Assembly (NCBI RefSeq): GCF_002009175.1
Contig: NZ_CP018047.1
Span: 3,162,001 to 3,226,000, forward strand
DNA length: 64,000 nucleotides
Reading direction: 5' to 3'
Source: Streptomyces niveus
Lineage (GTDB): Bacteria; Actinomycetota; Actinomycetes; Streptomycetales; Streptomycetaceae
Part shown: positions 44,261 to 52,900 of the stretch, in pieces
Layout of the letters: every line of letters begins with the position of its first letter
Position numbering within the stretch: position 1 is the first letter of the stretch
Program-made: the position numbers and the translations under genes
The notes under the pieces: model-generated
Told to the model about the DNA's origin: nothing
The model's database searches: none
What the model saw: only the letters and a program-made list of their open reading frames with translations

Positions 44261-44331
44261 CGTGCCACCCCCGCTCCGCCGGTCAGATGCTGCGGAGGGG
44301 AAATGGCACGGCTGGTACTAGGAGGCTCCAT
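44257..44331 (-). CDS. Possible 24-codon ORF overlapping the CNNM start
   Basis: ATG at 44331 opens a 24-codon frame (MEPPSTSRAISPPQ...) whose TGA overlaps the GTG of the long CNNM gene (GTGA). The overlap suggests a coupled leader peptide. The ribosome site (AAGGAAG, 13 bases away) is weak, so it may be chance. Confidence 0.3.
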   Translation of the reverse strand: MEPPSTSRAISPPQHLTGGAGVAR

Positions 44332-44457
44332 CGTGGAACTGCTGCTTCCTTCTTGGTCGGTCGGGGCGTCCCCGCCGTGATCGGCAGAAGGGACGGAACA
44401 TCATGGTAAAGGAATGGCAAACAGAATGGGAGTACCCAGAAGGGTGACCGAGAGTGA

Positions 44458-44853
44458 CTAATGTCGCTCGCGCCACTCGGCGGCGATCTCCTCGACGTCG
44501 TACGGCTTCTTGTTCAGAGGCGGCCCGGCCGGCGGCCTGGCGGTCGCGGCGCGGATCTTCTCGTTGATGTCGGCGATGATCCGCCGCGCCTGCGCCTCCG
44601 ACGCGGCCTCGCGCGCGGCTGCGACCGCGTCCTCGACCTCCTTACGGAGACTCAGCGTCGGCGGCAGGTGGGAGATTCCCTCCCGCTCCATCTTTCCCTT
44701 GATCCACCACAGCTCGTCGTACGGCGCGTCCAGGGACGCCAGCGGCCGGCCGGCCCCGGGCAGATCGTCGAAGGCGCCGCGTTCCGCCGCCTCCCGGATC
44801 TGTCTGTCCACCCATGTCTCGAAGTTGACGCCGGGTGGCTTGCGCTCGGTCAT
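44458..44853 (-). CDS. DUF1992 (DnaJ-family C28-like) protein
   Basis: 131 residues, mostly helical and charged. The family signature is clear: VDRQIREAAERGAFDDLPGAGRPL, then DELWWIKGKMEREGI and LPPTLSLRKEVEDAV. The C terminus has the PPAGPPLNKKPYDVEEIAAEWRE segment. No J-domain is present despite the family name. Cytoplasmic; biochemical role unknown. It is a single gene between the CNNM pair and the PucR-type regulator. Confidence 0.9.
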   Translation of the reverse strand: MTERKPPGVNFETWVDRQIREAAERGAFDDLPGAGRPLASLDAPYDELWWIKGKMEREGISHLPPTLSLRKEVEDAVAAAREAASEAQARRIIADINEKIRAATARPPAGPPLNKKPYDVEEIAAEWRERH

Positions 44854-45013
44854 CGTGCGGCCTCCTGTTCGGCTTCGTCCCCGACTCGGCCCCGGCCCTG
44901 GCTCGGCCCCGGCCTCGGCTCAGCTCCAGCTCGGCTTCCGCTCCGGCGGTGACCAGGGGCACCGGGCACCGGGCCATCTCCATGGTGCCTGGCGGCACGG
45001 CGTACGGGAACGG

Positions 45014-46108
45014 TCAGAGTTCCTTCGCCGGCCAGTCCAGCAGCCGCGCGCCGATCACCGCGGTCTGGAGCGTGTAGCGGTGGAACGGCTCCGCCGGGTC
45101 CGACCCGGTGAGCTTGTGTATGCGCTCCAGCCGGTACGTCAGCGCGCGCACGCTCAGATTCAGCCGCCGCGCCGCCTCCGCCGCCACACACCCCGCGTCG
45201 AAGTACGCCGTCAACGTGTCGAGCAGCGGTCGCGCCCCGCCGCGCGCCTCCGTAAGAGGGCCGAGCGCGCTGCGTACGAGATCCGCCATCGCCTCCCGGT
45301 CCCGGCTGAGCACCGGATAGACCAGCAGGTCGGCCGCCCGCAGCACCGGCTCGTCCAGCGCCATGCGCTCGGCGAGATCGTGCGCGCTGAGGGCCTCCTC
45401 GTACGACTGCACGACACCGCCCGCCCCCGGATGCGCGCGCCCGATGGCCACCCGCCCGCCGTCCGTCGCCGCGTGCGCCTGCTTCGCGAAGTAGGTGAGG
45501 ACGTCGCCCTCGTCGGCGGGCGCGACACAGATCAGCCGCCCGTCCTTCGTGGTCAGCAGGATGCGGCGGTCGCCGAAGCGCGAGACGAGGGCGAGTTCGA
45601 CACCGCGGGTGACCGGATCGGTCTCCGCGTACGCGCTCTCCCCCACGGCCACGGCCACCGCGTGCGCGTGGGAGAGCTGGAGCCCGAACCGCCCGGCCCG
45701 CTCGGCGAGCCGCCCCAGATCGCTGCGCCCGTGCAGCAGGTCGTCGATGAACTCGCGCCGGGAGGCCTCCTCGCGGCGTACGGCGAGCCGCTGGGCCCGC
45801 TCGTACCCCTCGGCGAACGCGTCGACGGCCTGCTCGACGGCGGCCAGGACGCTGTCGGCGGACGCCGTGCCGGCCGGGGAGACGGGCCAGGCGTCGCGCG
45901 TCGCGGTCAGATGCCTGCTGACGAGGGCGCGCAGGCCGTGCCCGGCCTCGGCGGCCTGCTCGCCCAGAGCACGGCGTGAGTCGAGTTCGTCACGGGTGAG
46001 GCGGCGCCCGGTCGCCGCGACGTCCGAGAGGATCCGGTCGTAACCGGTCAGATACTCCTGGAACATCGCGGGATCCGTGGTCCGGCCTGTCGTCGTCTGG
46101 TCCGTCAT
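45014..46108 (-). CDS. PucR/CdaR-type helix-turn-helix regulator
   Basis: 364 residues. The C terminus has the PucR helix-turn-helix (LLDTLTAYFDAGCVAAEAAR, then RLNLSVRALTYRLERIHKLTG), the middle a GGDEF-like/CdaR ligand module (RFGLQLSHAHAVAVAVGESAY ... GRVAIGRAHPGAGGVVQSYEEAL), and the N terminus an RsbT-like helical domain. Such proteins are usually activators of nearby or metabolic genes. ATG 46108 lies after GGGGGG; the frame is open to 46195. It is divergent from the NfeD-flotillin-ATPase genes, with inverted repeats in the gap, so it may regulate them. Confidence 0.88.
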   Translation of the reverse strand: MTDQTTTGRTTDPAMFQEYLTGYDRILSDVAATGRRLTRDELDSRRALGEQAAEAGHGLRALVSRHLTATRDAWPVSPAGTASADSVLAAVEQAVDAFAEGYERAQRLAVRREEASRREFIDDLLHGRSDLGRLAERAGRFGLQLSHAHAVAVAVGESAYAETDPVTRGVELALVSRFGDRRILLTTKDGRLICVAPADEGDVLTYFAKQAHAATDGGRVAIGRAHPGAGGVVQSYEEALSAHDLAERMALDEPVLRAADLLVYPVLSRDREAMADLVRSALGPLTEARGGARPLLDTLTAYFDAGCVAAEAARRLNLSVRALTYRLERIHKLTGSDPAEPFHRYTLQTAVIGARLLDWPAKEL

Positions 46109-46217
46109 CCGAGCCCCCCGGCTTCCTGATCCGTCCTGACGCGTTCTTAACGCGTAGGCCATCCAGCCTGTCAGACGCCGGTCCGGCGACGGCACCCGGC
46201 ATTAAGGAAGCGTAAAG

Positions 46218-46236
46218 ATTGCCGGGATCCGGCAAT
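46218..46236. promoter_or_regulatory. Inverted repeat in the PucR/NfeD gap
   Basis: ATTGCCGG-GAT-CCGGCAAT, an 8-bp perfect inverted repeat with 3-base centre, 110 bp upstream of the regulator start. It is a good operator candidate for a dimeric protein. Confidence 0.4.
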
Positions 46237-46295
46237 GCGCGCCCAGCCCGCCGGCTGACAGGATCGGACCACGGAAAACGGGGGACGGATTCCGG

Positions 46296-46325
46296 TGCCG
46301 GAGTGCGCGCACTCGCACTCCGGCA
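46296..46325. promoter_or_regulatory. Perfect 12-bp inverted repeat before the NfeD gene
   Basis: TGCCGGAGTGCG, a 6-base centre (CGCACT) and the perfect complement lie 56 bp upstream of the NfeD-like gene. It could be an operator, or a hairpin in the transcript leader. Confidence 0.4.
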
Positions 46326-46381
46326 TCCGGAGCCGGTCCGGTCGGACACGGCGGCGGAGCGTCGGACGAGGGGGTACGGGA

Positions 46382-47026
46382 ATGCGCGAATTCATCGACG
46401 CGGCACTCGGATTCCCCACTTTCCTCTTCACCGCCGCACTGATCGTGGTCATCGGGTTCTGGCTGCTGGTGCTCACCGGCGTCGCCGAGACCGACAGCTT
46501 CGACTCGGACGTCGACCTCGACGCCGCCGGGATCGGCGGAGTGCCGGTCACCGTGGCCTTCTCCCTGCTGACGGCCCTCGCCTGGTTCGGCAGCCTCGCC
46601 GCGTCCGTCACGCTGCACCGCTTCGGTGCCTTCGACGCCTCCGGCCTCGTACGGGCCGCGCTGACGCTCACCGTCCTGGCCGGCGCGACACTGCTCGCCT
46701 GGTGGGCCACCCGGCTGCTCGTACGGCCGCTGCACACGCTCTTCCCCGACGAACCCGGGCCGTCCCGGCTCGACTTCGTGGGACTGACCTGCACCATCCG
46801 CACGGGGCGGGTGGATGCCTGGTTCGGCCAGGCCGAGGTCGCCGCGCGGGACGGTTCCACCGCCGTCGTACAGGTCAGGCAGCACCACGCGGACATGGCG
46901 AAGGCCGACGCGCCGGCCCTGGGCAACGGCAGCACGGGGCTGCTGTACGCCTACGACGAGGCCGGCGAGTTCTTCTGGGTCGCGCCGTACGACACGGCGC
47001 TCGACCCGCGCGCCTCGGCCGCCTGA
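46382..47026 (+). CDS. NfeD/YqiJ-like membrane protein
   Basis: 214 residues with three hydrophobic segments (FPTFLFTAALIVVIGFWLLV, VAFSLLTALAWFGSLAASV and AALTLTVLAGATLLAWWATRLL), then a soluble C-terminal domain of OB-fold type (DFVGLTCTIRTGRVDAWFGQAEVAARDGSTAVVQVR). This arrangement, next to a flotillin gene, matches the YqiJ/NfeD proteins that pair with SPFH proteins in membrane microdomains. ATG 46382 (MREFIDAALGFP) is chosen. It is the first of three co-directional genes. Confidence 0.85.
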   Translation: MREFIDAALGFPTFLFTAALIVVIGFWLLVLTGVAETDSFDSDVDLDAAGIGGVPVTVAFSLLTALAWFGSLAASVTLHRFGAFDASGLVRAALTLTVLAGATLLAWWATRLLVRPLHTLFPDEPGPSRLDFVGLTCTIRTGRVDAWFGQAEVAARDGSTAVVQVRQHHADMAKADAPALGNGSTGLLYAYDEAGEFFWVAPYDTALDPRASAA

Positions 47027-47132
47027 CCGCCGCCGCTCCCCGCGGACTTCTCGCACCTCACCTCACCTCGCTCACTTCCCTTCACCTGATCCTCGTCGGT
47101 CGGGCCCTCATGCCTCCACGCAAGGACTACTC

Positions 47133-49175
47133 ATGGATGCCATCACCTTGGGCGTCGGCGTGCTCGTCGCCGTCTTCCTGCTCATCGCAGTGACCCTGCT
47201 CCTGATCGTCAGCCGGCTCTTCCGCAAGGTCGAGCAGGGCAAGGCGCTGATCGTCTCGAAGATGCGGAAGGTCGACGTCACCTTCACCGGCCAGGTCGTC
47301 CTGCCCGTACTCCACAAGGCCGAGACGATGGACATCTCCGTCAAGGCCATCGACATCACCCGCACCGGCCGGGACGGGCTGATCTGCCGCGACAACATCC
47401 GCGCCGACATCCGAATCTCGTTCTTCGTCCGGGTCAACAAGACCACCGAGGACGTCATCAAGGTCGCCCAGGCCATCGGCACCGCGCGGGCCAGCGACAA
47501 GGAGACACTGCAGGAGCTGTTCAACGCCAAGTTCTCCGAGGCGCTGAAGACGGTCGGCAAGCAGCTCGACTTCACCGATCTCTACACCAAGCGCGACGAG
47601 TTCAGGGACCGGATCATCCAGGTCATCGGCACCGACCTCAACGGCTACAGCCTGGAGGACGCGGCGATCGACTATCTGGAGCAGACGCCGCTCGCGCAGC
47701 TCGACACCAACAACATCCTGGACGCCCAGGGCATCCGGAAGATCACCGAACTGACGGCCATCGAGCACGTGCGCACCAACGAGTTCCGGCGCACCGAGGA
47801 GAAGGAGACCACCCGCCAGAACGTCGACGCCCGGGAGGCCATCCTGGAGCTGGAGCGCCGGCAGGCCGACGCCGAGATCAAGCAGAAGCGCGAGATCGAC
47901 ACCGTACGGGCCCGTGAGGAGGCCGAGACGGCGCGGGTGCGCGAGGAGGAGCGGCTGCGGGCGCAGAGCGCCTTCCTCAGTACGGAGGAGCAGCTCGGCG
48001 TCCAGCGCGAGAACCAGGCGCGTGAGGTCGCCGTCGCCGAGAAGAACCGCGAGCGGGTCATCGCCATCGAGACCGAGCGCATCGAGAAGGACCGTCTCCT
48101 TGAGGTCATCGCGCGTGAGCGGGAGACCGAACTGACCCGTATCTCGGCCGAGAAGGAGGTCGAGACGGAGCGCAGGGAGATCGCCGAGGTGATCCGCGAG
48201 CGGATCGCGGTGGACCGCACGGTCGCCGAGCAGGAGGAGTCGATCAAGCGGCTGCGCGCCGTGGAGTCCGCCGAGCGCGACCGCCAGGCGATCGTCATCG
48301 CGGCGGAGGCCGAGGCGCAGGAGAAGCTGGTCAAGGACATCAAGGGCGCCGAGGCCGCCGAGCAGGCGGCGGTCCACCGGGCCGCCGAGCAGATCACGCT
48401 CGCCGAGGCACGGGTGAAGTCGGCGGATCTGGACGCGCGGGCCAAGACGCGGCTGGCGGAGGGCATCCAGGCCGAGACGGCGGCCGTCGGGCTGGCGGCG
48501 GTGCAGGTACGCGAGAAGGAGGCCGACGCGGTCGAGAAGGCGGGGCGCGCGGAGGCCGGGGCGACGGAGGCGCGGCTGCGCGCCGAGGCGGCCGGGCTGA
48601 CCGAGAAGGCGACGGCGATGGCGGCGCTGGACGAGGCGTCGCGGGGCCACGAGGAGTACCGGCTGCGCCTGGAGGCGGAGAAGGAGATACGTCTCGCGGA
48701 CCTGGAGACGCGGCGGCAGGTCGCCGAGGCGCAGGCGGCGGTGCTGGCGACGGGCCTGGAGAGCGCGGACATCAACATCGTCGGCGGGGACACCGTCTTC
48801 TTCGACCGGCTGGTCTCGTCGATCTCCTTCGGCAAGGGCCTGGACGGCTTCATGGAGCACTCGGACACCGCGCGGACGCTGGCGGGGCCGTGGCTGGACG
48901 GATCGGCGAGCTTCACGGACGACCTGGCGAAGATGCTCGGGTCGGTGTCGACGGCCGACGTGCGGAATCTGACGGTGTCGGCGCTGCTGACGAAGCTGAT
49001 GACGTCGGGCGGCGGCGCGGGAGCGCGCAGCGGCCAGCTGGGTGAACTGCTCGACAAGGCGAAGCAGTTGGGCCTCGCGGACATGCCGATCGCGGAGCTG
49101 AGCGGGGTGGGCGGGAGCGCCCGTGACGGCGCCGACCAGGGCGCGAAGCTGAACGGCGCGCTCAACAAGGCCTGA
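47133..49175 (+). CDS. Flotillin family (SPFH/YqiK-like) protein
   Basis: 680 residues. One N-terminal membrane helix (GVLVAVFLLIAVTLLLIVSRLF), an SPFH/band-7 domain (about 30-220: GKALIVSKMRKVDVTFTGQVVLPVLHKAETMDIS, ICRDNIRADIRISFFVRV), a long Glu/Arg/Ala coiled coil (about 225-560) and a flotillin-type C-terminal region. Flotillins assemble into membrane cages or rafts. ATG 47133 follows AAGGA. It comes after the NfeD gene (106 bp) and before the large ATPase; the conserved trio suggests one complex. Confidence 0.93.
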   Translation: MDAITLGVGVLVAVFLLIAVTLLLIVSRLFRKVEQGKALIVSKMRKVDVTFTGQVVLPVLHKAETMDISVKAIDITRTGRDGLICRDNIRADIRISFFVRVNKTTEDVIKVAQAIGTARASDKETLQELFNAKFSEALKTVGKQLDFTDLYTKRDEFRDRIIQVIGTDLNGYSLEDAAIDYLEQTPLAQLDTNNILDAQGIRKITELTAIEHVRTNEFRRTEEKETTRQNVDAREAILELERRQADAEIKQKREIDTVRAREEAETARVREEERLRAQSAFLSTEEQLGVQRENQAREVAVAEKNRERVIAIETERIEKDRLLEVIARERETELTRISAEKEVETERREIAEVIRERIAVDRTVAEQEESIKRLRAVESAERDRQAIVIAAEAEAQEKLVKDIKGAEAAEQAAVHRAAEQITLAEARVKSADLDARAKTRLAEGIQAETAAVGLAAVQVREKEADAVEKAGRAEAGATEARLRAEAAGLTEKATAMAALDEASRGHEEYRLRLEAEKEIRLADLETRRQVAEAQAAVLATGLESADINIVGGDTVFFDRLVSSISFGKGLDGFMEHSDTARTLAGPWLDGSASFTDDLAKMLGSVSTADVRNLTVSALLTKLMTSGGGAGARSGQLGELLDKAKQLGLADMPIAELSGVGGSARDGADQGAKLNGALNKA

Positions 49176-49249
49176 TGGCGGCCCGCCGTCAGGGCGGGGT
49201 CTTCAACCGCGACGGAGCGGTTGAGACCCCGGTCGGACCGGCCGTGCGA

Positions 49250-49920
49250 GGCCGACCTCGGTACGGGCGGGGCGCCACCGGGACCGCGGAAGCCCCGGAC
49301 GGGCGGGAACCGGACGGGCCGTACGTGGCCGACAGGGCGGGCCGCAACACGGCGGACCACCGAAGTCCCGCACCGCGCGGCGCACGGACCGGCCGTACGT
49401 GGCCGACCTGGGCACCGCGGTCCGCAACGCAGCGGGCCGCCAAACCCCCGCCTCGGGCGGGAACCGGACCAGCCGCACGTGGCCGACTCGCGGCCCGCAC
49501 CGCCCCGCAGGGCGGGCCACAACGCAACGGACCACCGAAATCCCGCAACCACGCGGCGTACAGACCGGCCGCACGTGGCCGACCTGGGCACCGCGCGAAC
49601 CGTCCGCGACCGCAACGGACCACCGAACGCCGCCTCGGGCGGCGCACGGACCGACCGTACGTGGCCGACTCGGGACCCGCACCGCCCACAGGGCGGGCCG
49701 CAACACAGCGGACCGCCGAAGTCCGGCACCGCGCGGCGTACAGACCGGCCGTACGTGGCCAACCTGAGCACCGCACGACCCGTCCGCGACCGCAACGGAC
49801 CACCGAAGTCCCGCACCGCGCGGCGCACGGACCGGCCGCACACGGCCGGCCTCGGCGCCGCGTCCGCGGGCCCCGCAACCGCCGCACGGCGCCGCATCGC
49901 GCGGCGGCGGGTTGTATGAC
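49250..49920. repeat. Degenerate higher-order repeat array
   Basis: The 818-bp gap between flotillin and the ATPase gene is mostly a tandem array. The motif G(T/C)ACGTGGCC recurs at 49321, 49395, 49475, 49571, 49657 and 49751, with a decayed copy at 49838. The last spacings alternate about 86 and 95, giving a composite unit near 180 bp. CCCGCACCGCGCGGCG(C/T)AC and GGACCACCGAA recur inside each unit. All frames are open through it because it has almost no A or T, and the open frames encode only low-complexity Arg/Pro/Gly/Thr sequence, so I treat it as non-coding. Confidence 0.8.
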
Positions 49921-49993
49921 CGGCCGGAGCTGCCGCCACGGGGGTGTGGCAGTTCCGGCTCCTCTTCGCCGACCCCGCAGGGAGTGACCACAG

Positions 49994-52900
49994 ATGACAA
50001 CCACGGCCAACGGGGCGGGTACAGCGCCCGGTACGGCTCCCGAGCCAGGCACGCCCGCCGGCACGGACACCCGCATCGACGCCGGTGCCTACGAGGTGCT
50101 GCGCGACCGGCTCGCCGCGCGGGGCGGCGAACTCGCCCTCCGTACGGAGGCGCTCAACTCCCGCCGCACCGAGTCCTTCGGCTCCACCGAGCTGCGGCTC
50201 ACCGGCACCGGGCATCTCCGGACGCCGCACGCGAGCGTGCCCCGCGACATCGTCGCGGTCGGCGGCGCGCTCCTCTTCGGGTACGCCGTCGACACCACCA
50301 CCGCGGGCCGCGACGCCGAGATCGCGGTCGCCGACGTCTTCGCCCTCCACGACCGCGCGCTCGACCCGCTCCCCGAGGACGCGGTCCCCGGACTGCTGGA
50401 CGACCCCGCCTTCGTAAGAGAGCTGGGCGCGCTGTTCCGCTACTACCGCGACGCCCGGCTGCTCCAGTTGCGCCATCTCGGCGGCAGGCTGCTGGCGGTC
50501 TTCCGTACCGGCGAGAAGGCCGGCGACATCCGCGTACTGCGCTGGGCACTGCGTACCGACGGCACCGCGCGGTTCCTGGACGCGCGCGGCGACCGGGACC
50601 ATGTCTTCCCGCCGTCGCACGACATGGAGTGGACGGCCGCCACCCGCGACGACCACGTCCTCGGCCGTCACCCGCACATCCGCGTCGGCGGCCAGGCGTA
50701 CGTCTCCACGGTCGGCGGCTCCCTCACCCTCAAGGCCGAGGACGACACCGAGACGGCCGAGGGCATCTGGTCCGAGCCCGTCACCGAACCCCTCCAGTCC
50801 CTCGCCGACGCCGATGTCGCCCACGCGCGCGTGGGCGCGCTGCTCCTGCTGCGTGTGCGTCCTTACAAGGAGGACGCGTGGCGGCATCTCGTCCTCAACA
50901 CCCTCACAGGGAAGGTCACCCGTCTCGACGGCATCGGCCGGTCCTGCCGCCGGCTCCCGGAGGACCAGGGCATCGTCTTCCCGGGCGGTTACTACCTCGC
51001 GGCCACCGACACCGCCAAGACCTTCGACACGGACGCGGCGGAGGGCTCCGCCGGAGACCTGGAGTTCGAGCGGGCGGTGTCCTCGCCCAACGGTGAGGAC
51101 GTGCTGTACGTCTTCCAGGACCGTGCCGAGGGCCGCACCCTCCTCCTGCCGTACAACGTCATCCGTAAGGAGGCCGCCGCCCCGCTGACCGGCTCCGGAT
51201 ACGCCGTCTTCGACGACGGCGCCCTCATGACGCTGCGCGCCGCGACGGACCCCGCGCGGGTGCATCCCCTGCAGCTCTGGCACTCGCCGTACGTCTCCGA
51301 CACCTACGCCGCCACCCGCCCTGCCGGCACCGGGCCCCTCGCCCGCGTCGGCAACGCCGATCTCGTGCGCGGTATCGCCGACTGCCTGTCGATCGCCCGC
51401 GCGGTCGCCGCGACAACGGCACCCGGCGCCACGCCGACGACGGCCGCGTACGCCTCGCTCGCCACCGCCTGCGCCCGCGCCGCCGACCGTCACCACTGGC
51501 TGACCGATCCCGAACTGGACGCCCCGCACGACCTGCTGGCCGAGATCAGGGCCACCGCCGAGCAGATGCTCGGCGAGTTCGAGACCGTACGGACCCTGAC
51601 CAGGCAGGCCGCCGACGCGCTCACCGAGTCCACCGCCAAGGTCACCGCACTCGTGCGCCGCGTCCGGGGCGAGGCACCCCGCAGCGCGGCCGACTGGGTG
51701 GACCGGCTCACCGAACTCCGGCGCGCACAGGGCCACTTGCTGACGCTGAAGGAGCTGCGGTACGCGGACACCGAGCGGATCGACTCCCTCGTCGCGGCGA
51801 CCGAGGACGACATCGACGCCGCCGCACGCCGCGCCGTCGCCTTCCTCGGACGCGACGACGCCTTCGCCGCCCACCACGCGGAGGTCGAGCGGCTGACGGC
51901 CGACGCGGCGGCCATCACCACGGTCGCCGAGGCCGCGCCCGTCGCCGACCGCCTCCGGGAGCACGCCGCCGGGCTGCGGACCGTCACCGACGTCGTCACG
52001 GGGCTCGACATCGGCGACACCGTCGTCCGCACCTCCGTCCTGGAGCGCGTCGCGGACGTCCTCGGCGGCGTCAACCGCGCCCGCGCCACGCTCGAAGCAC
52101 GGCGCTCCGAGCTGCTCGACCACGAGGGCCGCGCCGAATTCGCCGCCGAATTCGCCCTGTTGGGGCAGTCGGTGACCGGCGCGCTCGCCGCCGCCGACAC
52201 CCCCGAGACCTGCGACGAGCAACTGGCTTCGCTGCTGCTTCAGTTGGAGGACCTGGAGTCACGCTTCGTCGAGTACGAGGGCTTCCTCACCGAACTCGAA
52301 GCCAAGCGCACCGAGGTCTACGAGGCGTTCGCCGCCCGCAGGCAGAGTCTCCAGGACGCCCGCGCCCGGCGCGCCGAGCGGCTGGCCGAGTCGGCCGAAC
52401 GCGTACTGGGCTCGATCAGCCGCAGGCTCACGTCGCTCGCCGACACCGACGCCGTCAACACCTACTTCGCGTCCGACCCGATGGTCGCCAAGGTCCGCCG
52501 CACGGCCGGCGAACTGCGGGAGCTGGGCGACCGGGTGCGGGCGGAGGAGCTGGACGGCCGGCTCACCTCGGCCCGCCAGGAGGCGGCACGCGCCCTGCGC
52601 GACCGCACCGACCTTTACGCGGACGGCGGCGCCACGATCCGCCTCGGCCGCCACACCTTCGCGGTCAACACCCGGACGCCGGAGCTGACCCTCGTCCCGC
52701 ACGGCGACCGCACGGCGCTCGCGCTCACCGGCACCGACTACCGCGATCCCGTCACGGACCCGGCGTTCGAGGCGACCCGCCCGTACTGGAACCAACTGCT
52801 GCCCTCCGAGTCCCCCGAGGTCTACCGCGCCGAGCACCTGGCCGCCCGTCTGCTGGCCGAACACGGCGCCGCCGGGCTCCGGGACGCCGACGACCTCCCC

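Noticed and set aside
46296..46325. Terminator for an unseen upstream gene
   Set aside because: No plus-strand gene ends upstream of it, so an operator or leader hairpin is more likely.
49250..49920. CRISPR array
   Set aside because: Units are too long, too diverged and contiguous, without unique spacers or cas genes.
49175..49987. 270-codon frame starting at the flotillin stop
   Set aside because: The frame is the translated repeat array; the other frames and the opposite strand are equally open, and no constraint is visible.
47672..52222. 1516-codon open frame on the minus strand
   Set aside because: It lies antisense to flotillin and the giant ATPase; the translation is Ser/Arg-rich low-complexity sequence typical of GC-rich shadow frames.
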